Shown piece after piece: positions 35,157 to 42,783 of a stretch of DNA of 64,000 bases. Within the stretch, counting starts at the first letter, position 1. The number at the start of each line of letters is the position of its first letter. The notes beneath the pieces were generated by a model. That model was not told the DNA's origin and did no database searches. It worked only from the letters and a program-made list of their open reading frames with translations. This stretch comes from Enorma phocaeensis (lineage in GTDB: Bacteria; Actinomycetota; Coriobacteriia; Coriobacteriales; Coriobacteriaceae). The stretch is taken from NCBI RefSeq assembly GCF_900186505.1, contig NZ_LT891969.1, forward strand, positions 577,496 through 641,495, read 5' to 3'. Both the position numbers and the translations under genes were made by a program.

Positions 35157-35223
35157 CATGGACCTCGAATCCAAGCAATTGGGTTAGCTAGGGCATGCAC
35201 CCGACAATTGAAAGGAGCTTCTC

Positions 35224-36927
35224 ATGACCAACGCACATGCTGATTGGTGGAAGCAGGCGGTGGTGTACCAGGTGTACCCGCGCAGCTTCTACGATGCCAA
35301 CGGGGACGGCCTGGGCGACATCGCGGGCATCACGGCAAAGATCGACTACCTTGCCACACTTGGCGTCGACGCCATCTGGCTCTCGCCCTTCTACCCCTCC
35401 CCTCTTATCGATGGTGGTTACGATGTAGCAGACTACCGCGACGTCGACCCGCGCCTGGGAACGCTCGACGACTTCGACGAGATGGCTGCCGCCGCCCATG
35501 CCGCCGGCATGAAGGTCGTCGTGGACATCGTGCCCAACCACACGTCCACCGAGCATGAATGGTTCCGCGCGGCGCTCGCTGCGGGCCCCGGTTCCCCGGA
35601 GCGCGACCGCTACATCTTCCGACCGGGCCAAGGCGAGCACGGGGAGCTGCCTCCCAACGGCTGGAAGTCGACCTTCGGCGGCCCTGCCTGGGAGCCGGTG
35701 GGCGACGGCGAATGGTACCTGCATCTATTCGCCGTGGAGCAGGCCGACCTCAACTGGAAGAATCCCGAGGTCCACGAGGACTTCAAGAAGACGCTGCGCT
35801 TCTGGAGCGACCGCGGCGCCGACGGCTTCCGCATCGACGTGGCGCACGCCCTCGCCAAGGATCTCGACAGCCGCCCGCTTGAGGATTGGCCCGACGACCC
35901 CGGTCAATCGAGCCTCGCACAAAGCGGCGACGATGACGAGAACCCCCTCTGGGATCGCCCAGAGGTCCACGACATCTATCGCGAGTGGCGCCAGGTGTTC
36001 AACGAGTACGAGCCCGCGCGTTTTGCAGTCGGCGAAGCATGGGTGGCACCCGAGCACCAGTGGATGTACGCCTCCACCGACGAGCTCGGCCAGGTCTTCA
36101 ACTTCGAATTCGCCAAGAAGAACTGGTTCGCGGCAGACTTCCGCCTCGCCATCGAGGAAGGCCTCGATGCGGCCGAGCGCTCGAAGTCTACGACCACGTG
36201 GGTGCTCTCGAACCACGATGTCCCGCGCCATGCTACCCGGTTCGCTCTTCCGCAGGTGCCCTCGAGCACGCATCACCAGATCGCGACCGACTGGCTGCTG
36301 CGCGACGGCACGACCTACTACGAAGATCGCGAGGCGGGCACCCGACGCTCACGTGCAGCGCTCCTCATGGAGCTTGGTCTCCCGGGATCGGTCTACCTCT
36401 ATCAGGGCGAGGAGCTCGGCCTCTTCGAGGTTGCCGACATCCCGTGGGGGGCGCTCGAGGATCCTCAGGCACAGATGACCGCCCATGGCGATGCCATCAA
36501 GGGCCGCGACGGCTGCCGCGTGCCGCTGCCATGGACATCGCTCGATGCGACGGGAGGTTTCGGATTCTCGGGCCCCGCAGACCATGCAGCGCCGCACCTT
36601 CCGCAACCGGCATGGTTCTCCCAGTTCGCTGTCGAGGTTGAGGAAGGCGACGAGGCTTCGATGCTCAGCTTCTATCGCGCCGCCCTTGCGCTTCGCCGCT
36701 CGCTGATCGTGCCCACGGGTGACACCTCGCTCGCATGGGACGAAGCCAACACCGGAGATGTGCTTGCCTACCAGCGCCCCCTCGCAGACGGACGCACGCT
36801 CGTAAGCGTGACGAACTTCAGTGCGTCGCCCGTGGAGCTGCCCGCTGGCGAGGTACTCATCGCCTCCGCCGAACTCGTCGACGGCAAGCTCCCCCGGGAT
36901 GCTTCCGCTTGGATCGCCTTCGCCTAA
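35224..36927 (+). CDS. GH13 alpha-glucosidase
   Basis: A 567-residue GH13 exo-acting glucosidase (oligo-1,6-/alpha-1,4-glucosidase type). The opening WWKQAVVYQVYPRSFYDANGDGLGDIAGI is diagnostic. VVDIVPNHTS is near residue 100, catalytic Asp in GFRIDVAHA near 205, catalytic Glu in FAVGEAWV near 268, and the transition-state Asp in LSNHDVPRH near 330, followed by PGSVYLYQGEELG. It has no signal peptide, so it splits imported or MalQ-generated maltooligosaccharides in the cytoplasm. GAAAGGAG precedes the ATG. Linkage preference cannot be fixed by eye. A good terminator follows. Confidence 0.92.
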   Translation: MTNAHADWWKQAVVYQVYPRSFYDANGDGLGDIAGITAKIDYLATLGVDAIWLSPFYPSPLIDGGYDVADYRDVDPRLGTLDDFDEMAAAAHAAGMKVVVDIVPNHTSTEHEWFRAALAAGPGSPERDRYIFRPGQGEHGELPPNGWKSTFGGPAWEPVGDGEWYLHLFAVEQADLNWKNPEVHEDFKKTLRFWSDRGADGFRIDVAHALAKDLDSRPLEDWPDDPGQSSLAQSGDDDENPLWDRPEVHDIYREWRQVFNEYEPARFAVGEAWVAPEHQWMYASTDELGQVFNFEFAKKNWFAADFRLAIEEGLDAAERSKSTTTWVLSNHDVPRHATRFALPQVPSSTHHQIATDWLLRDGTTYYEDREAGTRRSRAALLMELGLPGSVYLYQGEELGLFEVADIPWGALEDPQAQMTAHGDAIKGRDGCRVPLPWTSLDATGGFGFSGPADHAAPHLPQPAWFSQFAVEVEEGDEASMLSFYRAALALRRSLIVPTGDTSLAWDEANTGDVLAYQRPLADGRTLVSVTNFSASPVELPAGEVLIASAELVDGKLPRDASAWIAFA

Positions 36928-36983
36928 AGGAACGCTCTCGATACACCGCACGCTGGCAACAATTTGCCAGAGGCACCCCAACC

Positions 36984-37018
36984 GGGCCGCGAGCCGCCAT
37001 CTGAACGGCTCGCGGCCC
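36984..37018 (+). terminator. Terminator of the GH13 glucosidase
   Basis: Perfect 13-bp arms GGGCCGCGAGCCG (36984-36996) and CGGCTCGCGGCCC (37006-37018) with a 9-nt loop, followed by TGTCTTGT. Confidence 0.8.
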
Positions 37019-37053
37019 TGTCTTGTCATCGAGCGCTGAAAAACCCCAAGCTG

Positions 37054-37127
37054 AAAACCGCGTGCGCTTTTGACACATCCTGAAGCCTTTCTTGGTCCAG
37101 ATCTGTGTAAAAAGCGCACGAGGTTTT
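37054..37127. repeat. Long inverted repeat with 24-bp arms
   Basis: Left arm 37054-37077 and right arm 37104-37127 are reverse complements over 24 positions with two mismatches; the core CGTGCGCTTTTGACACA/TGTGTAAAAAGCGCACG has one. The 26-nt loop is not otherwise notable. It stands apart from the terminators on either side and resembles a REP- or MITE-like extragenic element. Confidence 0.75.
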
Positions 37128-37193
37128 TTGAGTCGGAGCCGAGCGCTTGAAGCGTGCCGAATGCTCGGCGCCAGACGCTACCCGAGCTAGCGT

Positions 37194-37229
37194 AAAACGC
37201 GCCCGCAGCTCCGAGAAGCTGCGGGCGCG
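37194..37229 (-). terminator. Terminator of the sugar ABC operon
   Basis: On the minus strand, CGCGCCCGCAGCT (37217-37229) pairs perfectly with AGCTGCGGGCGCG (37198-37210) around a 6-nt loop, followed by TTTT. It lies 30 nt beyond the permease stop. Confidence 0.85.
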
Positions 37230-37258
37230 CTGCATGAAGCGTGCGAGTCTATGGTCGG

Positions 37259-38107
37259 CTACTTCACGGCACCGTTGGTGACGCCGCCGATGATCTGCTT
37301 CTGCGCCACGATGTAGAAGATGATCATGGGCAGCATAGCGAGCAGGTACGACGCGAAGGCGAGCGGGTAGTCTGTGCCGAACGCCGTCTGGAAGCTCATC
37401 TGGGCGAGCGGCAGCGTGTAGACGCCCGAGCCGCCCATGATGACGAGCGGGGTCATGACGTCATTCCAGACCGCGAGCCCCGTCAGGATCGCCACGGTGG
37501 CGTGCATGGGCTTCATGATCGGGAAGATGACCTTCCAATACGTCGTCCACGTGCTCGCACCGTCGACGCGGGCCGCCTCCTCGAGCGCCACAGGGATGTT
37601 CCGCAGGTAGCCCGTATAGAGCATGATGTTCATGGGCATGTAGAACACGATGTAGAGCAGCATGACACCAACCATGTTGTCGAGATGCATGATGGCGGTC
37701 TGCTTGACGAGCGGCATCATGAGGATGGCGAACGGCACGTACATGCCTGCGATGATGAACAGATACGACAACTTGAAGGCGCGACGTTCCATATTGCGCC
37801 CGATCGCGTAGGCAGCGAGCGAGTGCACGAGGATGGAGACGACCACCGCCACAACGGTGATGATAAGCGAGTTCATAAATGAGCTGAAGAACTGCGTCTT
37901 CTCCATGGCCTCGGCGAAGTTGGCGAGGTCCCACGTAGCGGGCAGCGAGAAGATATCGAGGCCCGTGGGCATGGATTTGGAGACCGCGATGCGCACCGTC
38001 ATATACAGCGGGAACACGATGACGACGAGCGCGACGAGGATGAGGCCCACGGTCACGGGCCAGTTCGCCCGTTCCTTGACCTTGGCGCCGAATGCGTCCT
38101 TTGCCAT
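37259..38107 (-). CDS. Carbohydrate ABC transporter permease, MalG-type
   Basis: A 282-residue inner-membrane permease with six helices, one of two forming the translocation channel of a CUT1-family sugar importer. The ATPase-contact EAA loop reads LEEAARVDGASTWTTYWKVIFPIMKP near residues 180-205. The C-terminus ends in the common ...QKQIIGGVTNGAVK, as in MalG/MsmG proteins. Its ATG overlaps the stop of the partner permease gene (TAATG). Confidence 0.92.
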   Translation of the reverse strand: MAKDAFGAKVKERANWPVTVGLILVALVVIVFPLYMTVRIAVSKSMPTGLDIFSLPATWDLANFAEAMEKTQFFSSFMNSLIITVVAVVVSILVHSLAAYAIGRNMERRAFKLSYLFIIAGMYVPFAILMMPLVKQTAIMHLDNMVGVMLLYIVFYMPMNIMLYTGYLRNIPVALEEAARVDGASTWTTYWKVIFPIMKPMHATVAILTGLAVWNDVMTPLVIMGGSGVYTLPLAQMSFQTAFGTDYPLAFASYLLAMLPMIIFYIVAQKQIIGGVTNGAVK

Positions 38108-38976
38108 TAGAGTTGCTCCTCTCTACTGCTCAGGAAATTCGTCTGGATGATCGAGATGGCCGCGATGAGCACGAAGAAGATCACGGCGTTGGCGCACTGG
38201 AAGCCGAACTGGCCGCCGGCGAGGCCGTTGTTGTAGATGAGGAAGGAAATGGACTCGGTGGATTGTGACGGGCCGCCCGAGGTCATGGCGACGATCTGGT
38301 CGAAGACCATGAGCATGTCCTTCATCACGAGCACCATGTTCGTGGTGATCGAGGGCATGATGAGCGGCAGCGTGATGTAGCGGAACTTGTTCCAGCCGGT
38401 CGCGCCGTCGAGCGCGCCCGCCTCATAGACGTCCTCGGGCACCGAGGAGAGGCCGGTGATGTAGATGATCGTCGTCTGGGCGCAGCCCTGCCATACGAGC
38501 ACGACGACGATGGCGATCCAGGCGAGATCGGGCGAGGCAAGAATGGACTCGGTGCCGGTCATTGCCGGGATGATCCAGGTGAACAGGTAGCTGAACACGT
38601 AGCCCACAACGAGCGCGCCCAGGATCTTCGGAACGAAGAACAGGCCGCGCAGGGCGCTCTTGAAGCGAATCTTGCTCGAGAGCGCGATGGCGAGCATAAG
38701 GCTCACCACGTTCGTGAAGATCGTGGCGACCACGGCCACCTTGAACGTAAAGAGATACGAGTTCAGGACGCGCGTGTCGGTGAACAGGTCGGCGTAGTTG
38801 AGCAGACCCACGATGTTGAAGGCTCCGTAGCCCTTCGAATCGGTGAAGCTGTAGAACACACCGGTGATGAGCGGGAACGTATTGAACGCCACGAACAGGA
38901 TCAGCACGGGGATGAGGATCGCGTAGAACGTCTTCATCCGAGCCGAGCCGACTTTGCTCTTGGTAAGACTTGCCAT
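38107..38976 (-). CDS. Carbohydrate ABC transporter permease, MalF-type
   Basis: A 289-residue permease with six helices, partner of the MalG-type protein. Typical features: an N-terminal basic patch followed by a first helix (FYAILIPVLILFVAFNTFPLI), VGLLNYADLFTD, and the EAA loop VYEAGALDGATGWNKFRYITLPLIMPSI near residues 185-210. SGGPSQSTESISFLIYNNG is characteristic of CUT1 MsmF/MalF-like permeases. It follows the binding-protein gene by 12 nt. Confidence 0.92.
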   Translation of the reverse strand: MASLTKSKVGSARMKTFYAILIPVLILFVAFNTFPLITGVFYSFTDSKGYGAFNIVGLLNYADLFTDTRVLNSYLFTFKVAVVATIFTNVVSLMLAIALSSKIRFKSALRGLFFVPKILGALVVGYVFSYLFTWIIPAMTGTESILASPDLAWIAIVVVLVWQGCAQTTIIYITGLSSVPEDVYEAGALDGATGWNKFRYITLPLIMPSITTNMVLVMKDMLMVFDQIVAMTSGGPSQSTESISFLIYNNGLAGGQFGFQCANAVIFFVLIAAISIIQTNFLSSREEQL

Positions 38977-38988
38977 GTCATCTCCCCC

Positions 38989-40302
38989 TTACTGTTGGCT
39001 CTCGTATTCCTGGACCTTGCGGATGACGGCGCGGTTGTAGCGCAGCCAGTCGGTATCGAACTTCTCGAGGAAGGCGGCGATGGCGGTGTCGTCGTCGCGC
39101 TCGTCCAGAAGCATCGTCTGCAGCTGGGCGTCGACGGCCATGGCGGACTGGTAGGAGTGGTCGAGGTAGTCGAGCACCCGACCCTCGTCCAGAAACTCCT
39201 GGATTCCGTCGAAGAGCGAGTCGAGCTCGAAGTCGCCCTCGACGCAGGGGATGGCGCGCTGGTCGGAGATGTAGGTCTGCAGGTTCTCGCGGTCGGCGAG
39301 GTAATCCAGAACCTCGTAGACCGCTTCCTTGTGCTGGCACGCCGCCGATACGCACCACTGCAGGTCGACACCGGAGACCACGATGCGGTCGGCGGGGTCG
39401 TCTGCTGAGGGCATGGCGAACATGCCGACGTTGACGTCGGGATTGCCCGTCAGGATCTGCGGAACGGCGAACGAACCGCAGGGGTACATGGCGCTCTTGC
39501 CGTTCGCGAAGCTCGTGCAAGCGTCGTTGTAGCTCGCGGCGAAGGGACCGGGCTCACCGGGCAGGCAGGTCTGGCTGTACTGGAGCATCTGGCGCATGCG
39601 GCGCGCGGGCTCGCCGTACCAGTCGGCGAACTTCGCCTGGCCGGCGTTCACCTGGCGCGCGAGGTCCTGGGGCACCATGTTCACCGTGATGGAATTCCAC
39701 GGCGAGAGAATCGTCCAGGTATCGAGGTAGCCGAGGTAGAACGGGGCGACCTCACCCTCGCCCTTGATGGTCTCGCAGAGCTCGATGAGCTCGTCCCACG
39801 TCTGGGGGATGGGCCAGCCCTTCTCCTCGAACATGTCGACGTTGTAGAGCATGCCCGCAGCGTTCGCGACGTAGGGCACGCCGTAGATGCCGTCCATGGG
39901 AACGTAGGTCACGCTCTCGAGGATGTTGCGGTATGCCTCCTGGACGTTCGCCATGCCTTCGTAGTCGGAGACGTCAGCCAGAATCTCGGAATCGACGAAA
40001 CTCGCGTAGTCCGCATCGCCGCCGATACCGATGACATCCGGGTAGTTCTCGCGCACGAAACGCGTCTTCATGATCGTCACGGCATCGGCCGGGCTATCGA
40101 TCTTGAGCACGACGTCGTCGTGCGAGGCGTTGAAATCGGCCTGAATCTGGTCAAAGAGCGCCTTGGCCTCCTGCTTGTAGGAGACGAACTCGACTTGGAC
40201 CCTGCCGTCGGCCGTCTCGCTCGCGCAGCCCGCGAAGAGGAGCGCCGAGGCAGCGCCCAGCCCTCCCAGAAGCGTGCGGCGCGTGATGGGCTTGTTCAGC
40301 AT
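38989..40302 (-). CDS. Sugar ABC transporter substrate-binding lipoprotein
   Basis: A 437-residue extracellular solute-binding protein (family 1). The N-terminus TRRTLLGGLGAASALLFAGC combines a twin-arginine-like motif with a lipobox (cysteine near residue 26), so it is anchored to the outer face of the membrane. The MalE-like fold is visible in YPDVIGIGGDADYASFVDSEILADVSD, YGVPYVANAAGMLYNVDMFEEKGWPIPQTWDEL and GKSAMYPCGSFAVPQI. The sugar cannot be predicted; the neighbouring GH36, GH13 and GH77 enzymes favour an alpha-galactoside or alpha-glucoside. Confidence 0.92.
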   Translation of the reverse strand: MLNKPITRRTLLGGLGAASALLFAGCASETADGRVQVEFVSYKQEAKALFDQIQADFNASHDDVVLKIDSPADAVTIMKTRFVRENYPDVIGIGGDADYASFVDSEILADVSDYEGMANVQEAYRNILESVTYVPMDGIYGVPYVANAAGMLYNVDMFEEKGWPIPQTWDELIELCETIKGEGEVAPFYLGYLDTWTILSPWNSITVNMVPQDLARQVNAGQAKFADWYGEPARRMRQMLQYSQTCLPGEPGPFAASYNDACTSFANGKSAMYPCGSFAVPQILTGNPDVNVGMFAMPSADDPADRIVVSGVDLQWCVSAACQHKEAVYEVLDYLADRENLQTYISDQRAIPCVEGDFELDSLFDGIQEFLDEGRVLDYLDHSYQSAMAVDAQLQTMLLDERDDDTAIAAFLEKFDTDWLRYNRAVIRKVQEYESQQ

Positions 40303-40320
40303 ATCTGCTCCCCTCGCGTG

Positions 40321-41430
40321 CTAGTGGACCACGGCCTGCTCGGTCTCCTTATCGAAGACATGGAGCTTGTCCATGTCGAAGGCGACCTTGATGCGGCTGC
40401 CGGTGCGGGCGGGGTTGGTCGCGGAAACGTGCGCGGAGACAGAGCCACCGTCCACATCGCCGTAGATCATAGCCTCGGAACCCAGGAGCTCGTAGACCGT
40501 GACCGTGGCATCGATGGGCTCGGAGAGGTTCTTGCCGTCCGCATGCTCATGCTCCTCGATGACGTCCTCGGGGCGGATGCCCGCGATGACGACCTTCCCC
40601 ACGTAGGGCTTGAGCGCCGCCGCCTTGGCGTCGGGCACGGTGATGGTGTTCGCGCCGAAGGTGAGGGTGACCTTGCCGGCGCTCTCCCCCACCGTGGCGT
40701 CGATGAAGTTCATCTGAGGCGACCCGATGAAGCCGGCGACGAACAGGTTGCAGGGCTCGCTATAGAGCTTAGACGGGGTGTCGACCTGCTGCATCACGCC
40801 GTCCTTCATAACGACGATGCGGGTTCCGAGCGTCATGGCCTCGGTCTGGTCGTGCGTGACGTAGATGATCGTTGCGCCTAGGCGGTCATGGAGCTTCGAG
40901 ATCTCGGCGCGCATCTGCACGCGGAGCTTGGCATCGAGGTTGGAGAGCGGCTCGTCCATGAGGTAGACCTTGGGGTTGCGGACGATGGCGCGTCCCATGG
41001 CGACGCGCTGGCGCTGGCCACCGGAAAGCGCGGACGGCTTACGGTCGAGCAGCTTCTCGAGATCGAGAATGCGCGCCGCCTCGTGAACCGCCTTGTCGAT
41101 ATCTGCCTGGGGAACCTTACGGAGCTTCAACGGGAAAGCCATGTTATCGAAGACCGTCATGTGCGGGTAGAGCGCGTAGGTCTGGAAGACCATGGCGATG
41201 TCGCGGTCGGCCGGCTCGACATCGTTCACGACCCTCCCGTCGATCTTCAGCGTTCCCGAGGTGATATCCTCCAAGCCGGCGATCATGCGCAGGGTGGTGG
41301 ATTTACCGCAACCCGACGGACCGACGAAGATGATGAATTCCTTGTCCTCGATCTCGAGGTTGAAATCCTTCACCCCCTCATAGCCATTTGGATACGTCTT
41401 GCCAATGTGTTCGAGCGAAAGTCCAGCCAT
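40321..41430 (-). CDS. Sugar ABC transporter ATPase, MsmK/UgpC-type
   Basis: A 369-residue ATPase energising the importer. Walker A VGPSGCGKSTTLRM is near residue 38, the Q-loop MVFQTYALYPHMTV near 82, signature LSGGQRQRVAMGRAIVR near 135, Walker B VYLMDEPLSNLDAKLR near 158 and the switch histidine in YVTHDQTEAM near 190. The C-terminal OB-fold regulatory domain (from ~residue 240) is present, typical of MalK/MsmK. I start it at 41430, where GGAAGGGG precedes the ATG; an upstream in-frame extension has no coding character. It leads the four-gene operon. Confidence 0.94.
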   Translation of the reverse strand: MAGLSLEHIGKTYPNGYEGVKDFNLEIEDKEFIIFVGPSGCGKSTTLRMIAGLEDITSGTLKIDGRVVNDVEPADRDIAMVFQTYALYPHMTVFDNMAFPLKLRKVPQADIDKAVHEAARILDLEKLLDRKPSALSGGQRQRVAMGRAIVRNPKVYLMDEPLSNLDAKLRVQMRAEISKLHDRLGATIIYVTHDQTEAMTLGTRIVVMKDGVMQQVDTPSKLYSEPCNLFVAGFIGSPQMNFIDATVGESAGKVTLTFGANTITVPDAKAAALKPYVGKVVIAGIRPEDVIEEHEHADGKNLSEPIDATVTVYELLGSEAMIYGDVDGGSVSAHVSATNPARTGSRIKVAFDMDKLHVFDKETEQAVVH

Positions 41431-41848
41431 CCAACGACCCCTTCCATCCCAAGTCTTTGCTTTGTACATGGCGACAGACAAAGCGTTCCATGTAGCATGG
41501 TAAAAAAATATCATTTTGCTAGGAAGTCCATCTATTTCGGTATATATATTATCACTATTATTGTTCTCCCAGTTATTTTGCTATATTTACTGGAATAACA
41601 TTTCGTAAGCAATCGTTAAGTGGTAGTAAAAGCATACTTGAACGGCATCACAACATTTCAGAAACAACAGCAACATTGCAGGTCATCTATCTATTCTTGC
41701 TATATCCGTCTATGATAGGGTGATGATGGTACAGATCGTAGTCATATGCCATAGTGCATTGTTTATAGCGATATAATATATCATATTGTGTGTGGTTTCG
41801 CATTATGATATATCTATAGTAGAGACAGGGCACCAAGGGGGCGAGAGC
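41431..41848. other. AT-rich divergent regulatory region, ABC operon/AraC gene
   Basis: There is no gene here. The composition is much more AT-rich than the flanks, with many TATA-like hexamers in both directions. It is likely to hold both promoters and the binding sites of the AraC regulator. A 38-bp dyad at 41776-41813 is the clearest structure and is listed separately. Confidence 0.6.
41776..41813. promoter_or_regulatory. 38-bp dyad, candidate AraC-family operator
   Basis: Perfect 10-bp arms ATATATCATA (41776-41785) and TATGATATAT (41804-41813) are separated by 18 bp, so the half-sites face the same side of the helix about 2.7 turns apart. It lies just upstream of a TATAGT hexamer (41815-41820) serving the AraC gene. 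AT-only composition means part of the symmetry may be chance. Confidence 0.45.
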
Positions 41849-42703
41849 GTGAGAGCACATGAGGTCGAATTCTCGACGTTCGAGGGCGGCATATTCACCG
41901 ACCTCGTACCCTTCCAATACGGACGCGAAGTCTGCGCACCCGGCCATGCCTTCGGGCCAGCTCGCCGGAGCCACTACCTTTTCCACTACATCATCGAGGG
42001 ATGCGGCTCACTCACCGCTGTGAACGATTCTGGAAGCCAGACGTTTTACGACCTCAAAGCCGGCGAGGGTTTTCTCATCTTTCCCGGCCAGACCACGACC
42101 TACGTAGCCGACCTTTCCGAACCGTGGGAATACATCTGGATCGAATTCGACGGCTCGCATGTGAAAGCGTCACTCGATCATATCGGCTTCTCCCCCATTA
42201 ATCCGATCTACCGCGTCACCGACCCCGCTGCCCGCGACGAGATGCTTGGTGCCATGAGGCGCATACTCGCCCATCGCAACGACTCGGCCTTGTACCTCGT
42301 GGGGTGCACCTATCTCTTTTTCGATGCGCTCCTGCGGTCCGCTGAGTCGCACCGCGTCCCGCAGACCACGAAACTGCACGGCTTCTACATCGACAGCGCG
42401 CTGTCCTTCATCGAGAAGAATTTTCAGACCGATGTGAGCGTTGAGGATATCGCACGGTACATAGGGCTCAACCGAAGCTATTTCGGCAAGATCTTCAAGG
42501 AGGGCATGGGTGTCTCGCCGCAAAAATTCCTCATGGGATACCGCATGGAGAAGGCCTGCGAGCTACTCAAGCTCTCGTCGCTCTCCATCGGGGAGGTCGG
42601 ACGCTCCGTGGGCTACCCCAACCAGCTCCACTTCTCGCGCGCGTTCCGCAACACCTATGGCACGTCGCCTCGCACGTGGCGCCAGCAGCACACCGTAAGA
42701 TAA
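41849..42703 (+). CDS. AraC-family transcriptional regulator (sugar type)
   Basis: A 284-residue regulator. The N-terminal cupin-like sugar-sensing domain (SHYLFHYIIEGCGSLTAVN..., AGEGFLIFPGQTTTYVADLSEPWEYIWIEFDG) is followed by the C-terminal pair of helix-turn-helices: VEDIARYIGLNRSYFGKIFKEGMGVSPQKFLMGYRMEKACELL and SIGEVGRSVGYPNQLHFSRAFRNTYGTSPRTWR. This is the RafR/MsmR type that activates oligosaccharide uptake genes. The start is GTG at 41849 with AAGGGGG 7 nt upstream. It is divergent from the ABC importer, its likely target. Confidence 0.92.
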   Translation: MRAHEVEFSTFEGGIFTDLVPFQYGREVCAPGHAFGPARRSHYLFHYIIEGCGSLTAVNDSGSQTFYDLKAGEGFLIFPGQTTTYVADLSEPWEYIWIEFDGSHVKASLDHIGFSPINPIYRVTDPAARDEMLGAMRRILAHRNDSALYLVGCTYLFFDALLRSAESHRVPQTTKLHGFYIDSALSFIEKNFQTDVSVEDIARYIGLNRSYFGKIFKEGMGVSPQKFLMGYRMEKACELLKLSSLSIGEVGRSVGYPNQLHFSRAFRNTYGTSPRTWRQQHTVR

Positions 42704-42783
42704 TCCCGACGAATGGAACGGACGCCGCCCCGCTCGCACGTCCGTGCAAGACGGGGCGCGACGCTTCCGATCCGAAACATTGC

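Larger units (their letters stand above)
36928..37258. other. Intergenic stretch between convergent sugar genes
   Basis: There is no gene here. It contains the terminator of the glucosidase, a long inverted repeat and the terminator of the ABC operon, in that order. Confidence 0.6.
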
